A stretch of DNA of 64,000 nt from Rhizorhapis sp. SPR117 (GTDB lineage Bacteria; Pseudomonadota; Alphaproteobacteria; Sphingomonadales; Sphingomonadaceae): contig NZ_JAKKIE010000010.1 in NCBI RefSeq assembly GCF_021742065.1, positions 1 to 64,000 of the forward strand. Direction: 5' to 3'. The position numbers were made by a program, and so were the translations under genes. The notes beneath the pieces are model-generated. The model saw only the letters and a program-made list of their open reading frames with translations, had not been told where the DNA came from and searched no databases. Shown here piece by piece: positions 26,274 to 33,577 of the stretch; within the stretch, counting starts at the first letter, position 1; every line of letters begins with the position of its first letter.

Positions 26274-26948
26274 TTAAAAGGGGCTGATGGCGGAGAAAAA
26301 GCGTTGCAGCCAGCCTTGCCGACTGGCGCGCGCGAGTTCTCCCTTGCCGGTGTAGGTGATCTTTGCATCGGCGACGCGGGTCGATGCGACGCGGTTGTCC
26401 GGGCCGATGTCGGCCGCGCGAACCAGTCCCGAAATCTGGATGAATTCGTCGCCACGGTTGAGCGTGAGCTGTTTTTGCCCACGCACCAGCATGGTGCCGT
26501 TGGGATAGACCTGGGCAATGGTCACCGTCACTTCGCCTGACAAGGCGTTGGACTGTTCCGCCTGACCCTTGCCGGTGAAATCCTGACTGCCGCCCATGCC
26601 GATGTCGCTGCTGGAAAAAAGCGAGAGGGGGCCGGTGGCGGGCGGGCTGAGACCGATGCCGCCTTTCCGGTCGGTAGAGGCGCTGTTGCTTTTGGTCGCC
26701 TGCGTCCGTTCGACGAGTGCAATGGTCAGCACGTCGCCAACCATGGCGGCGCGTGTGCCACTGGTCAGCGGAGCATAGCCGCTGGCGAGCTGAAATATCG
26801 AACCGTTGGCGACTTGCTGCTGCGACGCGAGGGATTGGGCGTAAGTGGGCGCATAATCCAGCGGGGCCGCTCGCGAACGCGCCTGTGCCGTTCCGCCGAT
26901 GCAGATGCCTAGAGCGCTTAACGCGATCACTGCGGCAAAGCGGTTCAT
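26274..26948 (-). CDS. flgH: flagellar L-ring protein FlgH
   Basis: Outer-membrane L-ring subunit of 224 aa. Family segments are NGSIFQLASGYAPLTS, VGDVLTIALVERTQATKSNS, LSGEVTVTIAQVYPNGTMLV and RGQKQLTLNRGDEFIQISG. FlgH is normally a lipoprotein, but here the leader reads ALSALGICIGGTAQA: the only Cys has Ile at -1, a poor lipobox, and a normal signal-peptidase site follows. ATG 26948 lies one base after the flgG stop; ATG 26969 is an alternative start. Confidence 0.92.
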   Translation of the reverse strand: MNRFAAVIALSALGICIGGTAQARSRAAPLDYAPTYAQSLASQQQVANGSIFQLASGYAPLTSGTRAAMVGDVLTIALVERTQATKSNSASTDRKGGIGLSPPATGPLSLFSSSDIGMGGSQDFTGKGQAEQSNALSGEVTVTIAQVYPNGTMLVRGQKQLTLNRGDEFIQISGLVRAADIGPDNRVASTRVADAKITYTGKGELARASRQGWLQRFFSAISPF

Positions 26949-26949
26949 A

Positions 26950-27738
26950 TCAGATGTTCTGATTGACATATTTCAGCATTTCGTCGGTGGCGGAGATCAT
27001 CTTGCTGTTCACTTCATAGGCGCGCTGCGTTTCGATCATGTCGACCAGTTCTTCGACGACATTGACGTTGGAGCCTTCCAATGCGCCCTGACGGATAGCA
27101 CCGCGCCCGTCGATACCGGCGGCGCCGACCTGAGGCTGGCCGCTGGCGGCGGTTTCGGCATAGAGGTTGTTGCCCAATGCCTGCAGTCCGGCGGAATTGA
27201 CGAAGCGGGCCGTTTCGATCTGGCCGAGCTGTGTCGGTTCGGCCTGTCCGGCCAGTGTTGCCGATATGGTGCCATCGGAGCCTATGGTCAGGCTGGTGGC
27301 GCCTTCAGGCACCTGAATCTGCGGCTGGACCGGAAGGCCATCGCCAGTGACGATGACGCCTTCGCTGCTCAGGTTGAAATTGCCCGCGCGGGTATAGCCG
27401 GTGGAACCATCGGGCATCGAAATCTGAAAATAGCCCGAACCTTCAATCGCCATATCCAGGCCGTTGCCGGTGGTCGTCATCGAACCCTGCGTATCGATGC
27501 GGGCCGTGCCCGCCATCTGCACGCCCGAACCCAGCGAGAGGCCCACGGCATATTGATTTTCGGAATCCGACTGCGTGCCGGCCGCAATCATTTGCTGATA
27601 GGCCAGCGTTTCGAAATTGGCCCGGTCCTTCTTGAATCCGGTAGTATTTACGTTCGCCAGATTGTTGGCGATGACCTGCATCTTGGTATTTTGCGCGTCG
27701 AGCCCGGTGCGGGCGACCTGCAGTGCGGCATTGGTCAT
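26950..27738 (-). CDS. flgG: distal rod protein FlgG
   Basis: Distal rod subunit of 262 aa. It has the rod-family N-terminus (ALQVARTGLDAQNTKMQVIA then NNLANVNTTGFKKDRANFE), the central SGYFQISMPDGSTGYTRAG motif, and the C-terminus GSNVNVVEELVDMIETQRAY and EVNSKMISATDEML. The length equals the family norm. It is in the flgB operon between flgF and flgH. Confidence 0.96.
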   Translation of the reverse strand: MTNAALQVARTGLDAQNTKMQVIANNLANVNTTGFKKDRANFETLAYQQMIAAGTQSDSENQYAVGLSLGSGVQMAGTARIDTQGSMTTTGNGLDMAIEGSGYFQISMPDGSTGYTRAGNFNLSSEGVIVTGDGLPVQPQIQVPEGATSLTIGSDGTISATLAGQAEPTQLGQIETARFVNSAGLQALGNNLYAETAASGQPQVGAAGIDGRGAIRQGALEGSNVNVVEELVDMIETQRAYEVNSKMISATDEMLKYVNQNI

Positions 27739-27761
27739 GGCATCAATTCCCTTCGCTAAAT

Positions 27762-28505
27762 TCAGTTGGGCAGGCGCATCAGACTAGCGCCGCTGTCATC
27801 GAGTTCCTTGGCCGTGGTGATCATCTTGATCTGTGTTTCCCAGGCGCGGCTGGCATCGATCATCTGGACCAGCGCATCGGTCGGATTGACGTTCGACCCT
27901 TCCAGTGCCTGCGATGTGACGCTGGCGTCCGGGTCTTCCGGTAACGCGCCGCCGTTCACCTCATGGAAAAGGCCATCTATGCCCTTGGAGATTTCCGAGC
28001 CCTTGGCCGAAACCAGCTTCAGTTTTTCGATCTGCTGCGGCTGGGCGAGGTCGCCGCCTTGCGGCACGATCCAGATGCTGCCGTCCTTGCCGATGGAAAT
28101 GCTGTCGGCGGGCGGCAGGGTGATGGGGCCGCCTTCACCCAAAACGGGATTGCCATCGCCGGTGGTGAGCAGGCCGCTTTCGTTCAGCGTCAGATCGCCG
28201 CGCCGTGTATAGGCTTCACCCCCATCGGGGGCCTGCACGGTCAGCAAAGCATCGCCGTTCAAAGCCACATCAAGCGGATTGCCGGTCTGTGTGACCGATC
28301 CAGACTTCATGTTGGCGGCAATCACCTGTTCGCTCTGCATGGCGCGGCTGTTCAGGCTCTGCCCGTTCAGCCATGTCGTGCTGGCATTGGCAATTTCGGC
28401 GCGAAAGCCGGTCGTGCTGGCATTTGCAAGATTATTGGCGATGGCCGTCTGCCGCGCCATGGCGCCGCGCATAGCGGTCAGCGATGTGTTGATCAGACGG
28501 TCCAT
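27762..28505 (-). CDS. flgF: proximal rod protein FlgF
   Basis: Rod subunit of 247 aa. N-terminus LINTSLTAMRGAMARQTAIA with NNLANASTTGFRAEIANAST; middle GDALLTVQAPDGGEAYTRRG; C-terminus LEGSNVNPTDALVQMIDASR and AWETQIKMITTAKELDDSG. The position before flgG and the length fit FlgF. Confidence 0.94.
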   Translation of the reverse strand: MDRLINTSLTAMRGAMARQTAIANNLANASTTGFRAEIANASTTWLNGQSLNSRAMQSEQVIAANMKSGSVTQTGNPLDVALNGDALLTVQAPDGGEAYTRRGDLTLNESGLLTTGDGNPVLGEGGPITLPPADSISIGKDGSIWIVPQGGDLAQPQQIEKLKLVSAKGSEISKGIDGLFHEVNGGALPEDPDASVTSQALEGSNVNPTDALVQMIDASRAWETQIKMITTAKELDDSGASLMRLPN

Positions 28506-28534
28506 CGGTCAATAACTCCCTTTAATCAGGCGAA

Positions 28535-29371
28535 TCAGGTGCGCAGATTGACGATGGCCGAAGTCATCGTGCTGGCGGATTCGATGGCCTTTGCATTGGC
28601 CTGAAAATTCCGCTGGGCTGAAATCAGTGCGACCAGTTCTTCGGTGATGTCGACGTTGGAGCGTTCGAGCGCGCCGGACTGGATCGAACCGAACAGGCCC
28701 GAGGCGCCGGTGCCATATAGGGGGGTGCCGCTGGCGGCATTGGCCTGCCAATGTGCATCGCCGCTCTGGCGCAGGCCTTCCTGACTGGGAAAGCTTGCCA
28801 TGGCGACATCGCCCAGTGCCTGCGTCGAACCATCAGCAAAGGTAGCGGTGACCAGGCCTGTTTGGGAAATGCCCAGGCTGGACAGCTCAATCTCGTTGCC
28901 CCCCGCATCGGTGTAGGAGGTCGGTACTTGCAGATCCATCAGATCACTGGCCGCCGTGCCCGTGACATTGCCACTGGCATCGACTGGCAGGCCCTGCAGG
29001 CGGCTGCCCGTCGTGTCCACGACGAAGCGATTTTCGTCCAGACCGAAGGCGCCGTTGCGGGTATAGCCGATCTGGCTGGTCGGCGGCGGTGTGCTGACGG
29101 TGAAGAAGCCTTCGCCTGTGATGGCAAGATCAAGCGTCTTGTCCGTGGTTTCCAGCGTACCCTGCGTGAATTGCTGCGCCAGACCGGTCAGGCGCACGCC
29201 CTGTCCAGCTACGGTGCCCGCCGTCTGCAGGGGCGCAGAGGCGAAAATGTCGCCAAAGTTGGCACGGCTCTTTTTGAAGGCGGTGGAGCTGACGTTCGCA
29301 ACGTTATTGGAAATGGTCGTCAAATCCGCTTGCGCGCCTTTGAGGCCGGATAGCGAGAGATAGAAAGACAT
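28535..29371 (-). CDS. flgE: flagellar hook protein FlgE (short form)
   Basis: Hook subunit of 278 aa. N-terminus SLSGLKGAQADLTTISNNVA with SSTAFKKSRANFGDIF; central GEGFFTVSTPPPTSQIGYTR; C-terminus LERSNVDITEELVALISAQR and NFQANAKAIESASTMTS. The protein is near FlgG in size and much shorter than enteric FlgE (about 400 aa), so the outer hook domains are reduced. Its position between flgD and flgF supports hook identity. Confidence 0.9.
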   Translation of the reverse strand: MSFYLSLSGLKGAQADLTTISNNVANVSSTAFKKSRANFGDIFASAPLQTAGTVAGQGVRLTGLAQQFTQGTLETTDKTLDLAITGEGFFTVSTPPPTSQIGYTRNGAFGLDENRFVVDTTGSRLQGLPVDASGNVTGTAASDLMDLQVPTSYTDAGGNEIELSSLGISQTGLVTATFADGSTQALGDVAMASFPSQEGLRQSGDAHWQANAASGTPLYGTGASGLFGSIQSGALERSNVDITEELVALISAQRNFQANAKAIESASTMTSAIVNLRT

Positions 29372-29399
29372 ATGATGCTACTCCTTCTTGAAAACAGGT

Positions 29400-30077
29400 T
29401 CAGCTGAGCCGTTTGGCATCGCTGGGGGAAAATTGGCCGATGGCGGTGATGAGTTTGGCCGAACTGGCATCGGCGGGAGATTGCACACCCGCAATGGCAG
29501 CCCAGGTCGACATGGAAGAGGTCGTGCCGCCGTTTACGACTACCTGCAGCGCCTGACTGTCGATGGTGTTGCCGTTGGCGTCCTTGCCGTCCCAGTAAAA
29601 GGGAACCGTGTCGCCCTTGGATTTCGCACCAATGTCGAAGCTCTTGACGATATTGCCGTTGGCGTCGGTCAGATCGATCGAAAGCGCGTCTGTGTCCTGC
29701 GCCAGCGTCACTTCGCCACCATAGACGCCATAGCGGTCGGGTGTGGCGATATCGCTGTTGACCAGCATCGACATGCCGATCCAGTTAGCCGCATCGGATA
29801 TACGCGAACCCGAAAGACTGCTCGACAGGCTGCCAATCGAGTTGGAGATGTTGGAGAGCGAGGCATTCATTTCGGAAATGCCCGCAACTTGAGAGAATTG
29901 CGCCATTTGAGCGACCATCTGCGTATTATCCATAGGAGAAAAGGGGTCCTGCATCTTGAGCTGCGCTGTCATCAGCGTGAGGAAGCTGGATTGATCCATG
30001 ACGTTCGACCCCTTGGCATTGGTGGTCGATGTGCTCGACGCCAGGGTGGAAACATAGTCATTGGCGATTGTCGTCAT
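29400..30077 (-). CDS. flgD: hook-capping protein FlgD
   Basis: Hook assembly scaffold of 225 aa. The N-terminal FlgD motif reads DQSSFLTLMTAQLKMQDPFS with PMDNTQMVAQMAQFS. The C-terminal part has the FlgD Ig-like and tudor-like pattern (GDTVPFYWDGKDANGNTIDS). It overlaps flgC by 4 bp and precedes flgE. Confidence 0.95.
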   Translation of the reverse strand: MTTIANDYVSTLASSTSTTNAKGSNVMDQSSFLTLMTAQLKMQDPFSPMDNTQMVAQMAQFSQVAGISEMNASLSNISNSIGSLSSSLSGSRISDAANWIGMSMLVNSDIATPDRYGVYGGEVTLAQDTDALSIDLTDANGNIVKSFDIGAKSKGDTVPFYWDGKDANGNTIDSQALQVVVNGGTTSSMSTWAAIAGVQSPADASSAKLITAIGQFSPSDAKRLS

Positions 30078-30487
30078 TTGCCCATCCTTATGGTGTCGAG
30101 CATCAGAGATTTTGCGGTCTGGAGGACCTGCACATTATTCTGGTACTGACGTGCGGTTTCGATCATCTCGACCATTTCGGCGCTGCTATCGACGCCGGCT
30201 TCCCATACGTCGCCATTGGCGTCGGCAAGAGGGTGGCCGGGGTCATGGCGCTTGACCGGCGCGGTGTCGGACTGAACGACCTTGTCCACCTTTACAGTGG
30301 CGATGCCCGGACCGTCGGTTATGGTCTGGAACACCGGCTTGATAGCGCGATAGGCGGTTTTTTCGTCGCCCGTTATCGTGCCGGCATTCGCCATATTGGA
30401 TGCCGTGGCATTCAGGCGCACGAGCTGTGCCGACATGGCGCGTCCGGCGATATCGAATATGTTCATGGGGTTTGCCATTGCGGTCAT
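30074..30487 (-). CDS. flgC: proximal rod protein FlgC
   Basis: Rod subunit of 137 aa. N-terminus MNIFDIAGRAMSAQLVRLNA with TASNMANAGTITGDEKTAYR; C-terminus VDSSAEMVEMIETARQYQNN with VLQTAKSLMLDTIRMGK. It overlaps flgB and flgD by 4 bp each. Confidence 0.95.
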   Translation of the reverse strand: MTAMANPMNIFDIAGRAMSAQLVRLNATASNMANAGTITGDEKTAYRAIKPVFQTITDGPGIATVKVDKVVQSDTAPVKRHDPGHPLADANGDVWEAGVDSSAEMVEMIETARQYQNNVQVLQTAKSLMLDTIRMGK

Positions 30488-30840
30488 TCTCCCTTCAGCG
30501 CGCGTGTGATCGTCGCCATGCGGCCTTCCAGAAAGGCCAGCGTGGTGCGGTACTGCACGGCGTTTTCGGCAAAGAGCGTCTGTTCGGTCGAAAGCTCGAC
30601 AGTGTTGCCGTCCAGCGAGGATTGCAGCGGCACACGATAGCCCATTGCGCCATCGGCGGCCTGATCGGCGCTGACGCCCCGCTGGGTCGCGACGGCGAGC
30701 GCCTTGTCAAAGTCGATGTCGCGCGCTTTATAATGGGGGGTCGCTGCATTGGCGATGTTGGAGGCGAGCAGGCTCAGGCGTTGCGAACGCAGCGCCAGCG
30801 CCTTTCCGTGCACTCCAAACAGACTATCTTCCAACGCCAT
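30484..30840 (-). CDS. flgB: proximal rod protein FlgB
   Basis: Rod subunit of 118 aa and first gene of the flgBCDEFGHIJKL operon. Signatures are LRSQRLSLLASNIANAATPH followed by YKARDIDFDKAL, and the C-terminal NTVELSTEQTLFAENAVQYR. ATG 30840 is preceded by ACGGAGG, which decides against the longer start at 30864. A sigma54 promoter lies about 92 nt upstream. Confidence 0.94.
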   Translation of the reverse strand: MALEDSLFGVHGKALALRSQRLSLLASNIANAATPHYKARDIDFDKALAVATQRGVSADQAADGAMGYRVPLQSSLDGNTVELSTEQTLFAENAVQYRTTLAFLEGRMATITRALKGE

Positions 30841-30931
30841 TACGGCCTCCGTTAAAAGTTCCACCGCCGCTGCCGTTCTGATGGGTGAAGGCGATGCGAC
30901 CGGCTTAAAAAGCTCACTCAGGTTCCCTTAC

Positions 30932-30946
30932 GCAAAGGCTGTGCCA
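30932..30946 (-). promoter_or_regulatory. sigma54 promoter of the flgB operon
   Basis: TGGCACAGCCTTTGC on the minus strand is a full match to TGGCAC-N5-TTGC. It faces flgB, about 90 nt before the start codon. Activation by the FlbD/FleQ-like protein at 40856 is inferred. Confidence 0.88.
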
Positions 30947-31039
30947 ATTTGATGCGGCTCATTGCAAAAGTGGCATAAGAGACGTTTTTCCGTGGGTTTT
31001 GGCGCAGGCGGCAAAGCAGACGGCAAATTTTTGCCGTCC

Positions 31040-31059
31040 GGCGGCAATGGCTTGCCGCC
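31040..31059. repeat. perfect hairpin between flgB and the second stator genes
   Basis: GGCGGCAA-TGGC-TTGCCGCC, an 8-bp perfect stem with 4-nt loop, just upstream of the second motA-like gene. Adjacent copies of the GGCAA/TTGCC theme (31022-31034, 31060-31067) make it a cluster. It could be an activator site or an mRNA leader structure. Confidence 0.5.
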
Positions 31060-31080
31060 TCTTGCCGGATGGAGTGGAAA

Positions 31081-31782
31081 GTGGCTGAATTGCTCGATTT
31101 CCTTGGGAATATTTTTAATCCCATTGCCTTTGCTCTGGTCCTTGCCGGTTCTCTGCTCGTCGCCATGCTTCAGGTGGGTCGCGAAAATTTTTTCCGTCTT
31201 CCCGCCGCCTTCCGCCCGCTCTTTCGCGCGCACCCGCGTGCGGACCGTGATGCGGCACGTCATGCCATGCGGCAGGTCGAACATGTCACCCATTTGAAGG
31301 GCCTTGCCTGTGCCGATCGGGTGGAAACCACGGGTCGTTTTCTGCGGCAGGCGATCGATGAACTTGCCAACGCACCCAGCGCGGGACATTTTCAGCGTTG
31401 GGCAGCACAGGATCTCGCCAGCCGGTCAGAACGGCATGATGCGGCGATCAAGAGCTGGCTTGCCATTGCCGACGCCGCGCCTGCACTTGGCATGGCGGGC
31501 ACGATTTTTGGTCTTGTCCGCATGTTCGCCGCGATGGACGATCCCGCCACCATCGGCCCTGCAATGGCGATGGCGTTGCTGACGACGCTATATGGCGTGG
31601 TGCTGGCGAATATGGTCGCTGGCCCCATTGCCGCACGCCTTGCCCTGCTTTCCGAAATGGAGATCGCGTGGCAGCGTGAACTGACCGGGCATATGCTGGA
31701 CGTGGCGTGTCAGGAAATGACCCGACCGCGTCAACAGGACGTCGCCCCGATGCGTCAAAATGCCGTCAGGCATGCTGCATGA
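31081..31782 (+). CDS. MotA/TolQ/ExbB-type proton channel protein (second stator subunit A)
   Basis: Inner-membrane protein of about 233 aa with N-terminal helix FNPIAFALVLAGSLLVAMLQ, a cytoplasmic segment of about 120 residues, and two C-terminal helices containing APALGMAGTIFGLVRMFAAM and ALLTTLYGVVLANMVAGPIA. Pro in APALG and the GTIFGL motif are the conserved channel features of MotA/ExbB. It is smaller and quite different from the MotA at 21676. GTG 31081 is chosen because GGAG lies upstream; ATG 31069 lacks one. It is coupled (ATGA) to a MotB-like gene, so the pair is probably a second stator for the flagellar motor. Confidence 0.82.
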   Translation: MAELLDFLGNIFNPIAFALVLAGSLLVAMLQVGRENFFRLPAAFRPLFRAHPRADRDAARHAMRQVEHVTHLKGLACADRVETTGRFLRQAIDELANAPSAGHFQRWAAQDLASRSERHDAAIKSWLAIADAAPALGMAGTIFGLVRMFAAMDDPATIGPAMAMALLTTLYGVVLANMVAGPIAARLALLSEMEIAWQRELTGHMLDVACQEMTRPRQQDVAPMRQNAVRHAA

Positions 31783-32264
31783 CCACGGTTCGCCGCGCAC
31801 GATGGGCGATCAGTTTTGCTGATCTATGTCTTTTGCTGCTGGGTTTTTTCGTGCTGTTGCAAGCCAGCGGACAGAGGCCGGATCAGGTCGTCTCGCAGGT
31901 TTCCCAATATTTCGGGGGGCAGGCTGAGGGTCGTCGGATCGATATGCTCGCAGCCGATTTATTTGAACCGGGAGAGGCAATGCTGACGGATCGCGGCCGA
32001 ACATTGCTGAAGAAAATTGGTGCGCAACACATTCATAACAAAGATATTATCCAGATTTCTTCGGCTGGTCAGGATGCAGGCAGTCGTCGTTTGGATGGCT
32101 GGGAACTGGCTGCTGCTCGTCTGGCGGCCATCGCCCGCGCGTTCCGTGAAGCGGGCGTTCCCGACAGCCGGATGCGCCTTCGCGGCCTGGATGAACAGGC
32201 ACAGGTGGTCGGCGGTCAACACATATTGATCTGGCAAGAGGAAGAGCGCAAAGCGAAAGATTGA
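31779..32264 (+). CDS. MotB-like OmpA-domain protein (second stator subunit B)
   Basis: Protein of 161 aa: one N-terminal helix ISFADLCLLLLGFFVLLQAS with the channel Asp in FADL, then a linker and a compact OmpA-like domain (LFEPGEAMLTDRG, IIQISSAGQD, GWELAAARLAAIARAF). The TDxxP element of classical MotB is changed to GQDAGSR. It is less than half the length of the MotB at 20632. It overlaps the preceding gene by 4 bp and ends just before the flgA promoter. Confidence 0.8.
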   Translation: MTTVRRARWAISFADLCLLLLGFFVLLQASGQRPDQVVSQVSQYFGGQAEGRRIDMLAADLFEPGEAMLTDRGRTLLKKIGAQHIHNKDIIQISSAGQDAGSRRLDGWELAAARLAAIARAFREAGVPDSRMRLRGLDEQAQVVGGQHILIWQEEERKAKD

Positions 32265-32271
32265 GCTCCCT

Positions 32272-32286
32272 TGGCACATTAATTGC
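32272..32286 (+). promoter_or_regulatory. sigma54 promoter of flgA-flgM-flgN
   Basis: TGGCACATTAATTGC matches TGGCAC-N5-TTGC fully. It lies 37 nt before the flgA start, giving a short leader. Confidence 0.88.
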
Positions 32287-32322
32287 ATACTTATTGCGGA
32301 ATGCAATGCCGAGGAGAATTTT

Positions 32323-32823
32323 GTGCGTAAAGCAATATCTGCGGGTCTGACGCTGCTCGCCCTGACAACCGTGCCGGCCACGGCGCAACGTTTTGAGGAT
32401 CTGAACGGCCTCGACGCGCTGGTGGCGGCAAGGCTGGGCGCCGGGGTGGGGCAGTCGGGCGGACCGGCCGCTCCCATCGACCGGCGGCTGAAACTGGCTG
32501 CCTGTCCTGATACACCAACGATCGAAGGGCCTGTCATGGGCGCGGCCGTCGTCCGCTGCGATGCAATCGGCTGGCGGATTCGCGTGCCATTGCGGGCGGG
32601 AGCAACGCCCGCTGCGACACAAGGGACGGCCATTCTCGTCAAAAAGGGCGATCCGGTGCAACTGGTCGCGGGTGGAGCGAGCTTTTCCGTTTCGACCATG
32701 ATGATTGCCGACGAGGACGGGGCGCGAGGCGACATGATCCGGGTCCGGGCCGACCGGAGATCCGATCCGGTTTTGGCGCGGGTCGTTGAAATGGACGTGG
32801 TCAGCGTACCAGGATTTAATTAA
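32323..32823 (+). CDS. flgA: P-ring assembly chaperone FlgA
   Basis: Periplasmic chaperone of 166 aa for FlgI assembly. It has a signal peptide (ISAGLTLLALTTVPATA) and the SAF-like region CDAIGWRIRVPLRAG and ILVKKGDPVQLVAGGASFSV with VRADRRSDPVLARVV. GTG 32323 is preceded by GAGGAGA. The protein is shorter than enteric FlgA. It is first in a small operon with flgM and flgN. Confidence 0.88.
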   Translation: MRKAISAGLTLLALTTVPATAQRFEDLNGLDALVAARLGAGVGQSGGPAAPIDRRLKLAACPDTPTIEGPVMGAAVVRCDAIGWRIRVPLRAGATPAATQGTAILVKKGDPVQLVAGGASFSVSTMMIADEDGARGDMIRVRADRRSDPVLARVVEMDVVSVPGFN

Positions 32824-32842
32824 TTCTTACTTCTGCCGTTAT
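32816..32842 (+). promoter_or_regulatory. possible sigma28 promoter before flgM
   Basis: GCCGTTAT at 32835-32842 matches the FliA -10 (GCCGATAA) in six of eight positions; TTAATTAA sits at the -35 distance and matches poorly. It would give FlgM a late promoter, as in enterics. Confidence 0.35.
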
Positions 32843-32876
32843 CAGGCGGGAGCGGGGCGAACAAAGGAACATTATC

Positions 32877-33161
32877 ATGGTTGATTCCATAGGTCAGGCA
32901 AGGACGTCAGCGCTGAATTCCATCAAATTGCGTGAAAGCGCCAAGGGGCAGTCGGCATCGTCGACCGGCCTTGGCGATGGAACGTCGAAAACTGGCGCGG
33001 CACACAATCCCGCCGCGCGCATGGCCGCGCAGGGCGCGCCTGTCGATGCTGCGCGCATTGCCGAAATCAAGGTGGCGATCGCCAATGGCGATTATCCGGT
33101 CGATCCCGAAAAAATCGCGGAAAAGATGATGGATCTCGACTTACCCGGCAAAGAGGGCTGA
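32877..33161 (+). CDS. flgM: anti-sigma28 factor FlgM
   Basis: Small 94-aa protein with a disordered N-terminal half rich in Ser/Gly/Ala and the conserved C-terminal FliA-binding helix region VDAARIAEIKVAIANGDYPV with PEKIAEKMMDLDL. FlgM binds FliA until the hook is finished, then is exported. It is next to flgA and the FlgN-like gene, the usual group. Confidence 0.88.
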   Translation: MVDSIGQARTSALNSIKLRESAKGQSASSTGLGDGTSKTGAAHNPAARMAAQGAPVDAARIAEIKVAIANGDYPVDPEKIAEKMMDLDLPGKEG

Positions 33162-33162
33162 T

Positions 33163-33465
33163 ATGACTATTCCCGCATTGGACCGTCTCGGAAACGGATT
33201 TTCCGATCTTCTCGATGTGCTCGACAGCGATGATATTGCGCGCATGGAGGCTGTGCTTGCCGACGTGCGTGGGGCGCTGGAAGAAGTGCGTTCACATGGG
33301 GCATGGCGGGATACACACGAAGTGACCGGCCGTATCCGTGAAATCATGCCGCTGGTCGAAGCGGCACGGGTCCGTGTCAACTTCCTGACGGACATGACGC
33401 GGGAGCGCGTCGATCTGTTGGCAGTTCATAGCGGAAGCATGGATCTGACCACCTATAAACCCTGA
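33163..33465 (+). CDS. FlgN-like export chaperone (by position)
   Basis: Mostly helical 100-aa protein (DIARMEAVLADVRGALEEVR, TGRIREIMPLVEAARVRVNF). It starts one base after the flgM stop. In many flagellar loci this position holds flgN, the chaperone for FlgK and FlgL, and the size and helix content fit. Sequence identity to FlgN is too weak to be sure. Confidence 0.6.
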   Translation: MTIPALDRLGNGFSDLLDVLDSDDIARMEAVLADVRGALEEVRSHGAWRDTHEVTGRIREIMPLVEAARVRVNFLTDMTRERVDLLAVHSGSMDLTTYKP

Positions 33466-33495
33466 TTTTCCTTGGGCGTTTGCCCATTTTGCAAT

Positions 33496-33510
33496 TGGCA
33501 CGAAAATTGC
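33496..33510 (+). promoter_or_regulatory. sigma54 promoter of the transglycosylase-flhA-fliA operon
   Basis: TGGCACGAAAATTGC, followed by TTTT, is an ideal -24/-12 element. Transcription would start near 33522, inside the left arm of the terminator at 33516-33544. Confidence 0.9.
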
Positions 33511-33515
33511 TTTTC

Positions 33516-33544
33516 AAGTCCCTGAGAAATCGGGGACTTTTTTT
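33516..33544 (+). terminator. intrinsic terminator overlapping a sigma54 promoter
   Basis: Stem AAGTCCC / GGGACTT with a 10-nt loop followed by seven T. It would end transcripts arriving from flgA-flgM-flgN. A transcript starting near 33522 lacks the left arm and would escape. Confidence 0.8.
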
Positions 33545-33577
33545 ATGGTTCGTCCCCGATCCGTTTTGGGGATTTGT

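Noticed and set aside
31021..31080. Sigma54 promoter for the second stator pair
   Set aside because: TGGCGC and TGGCAT occur nearby, but no GC is at the right distance for a -12 element.
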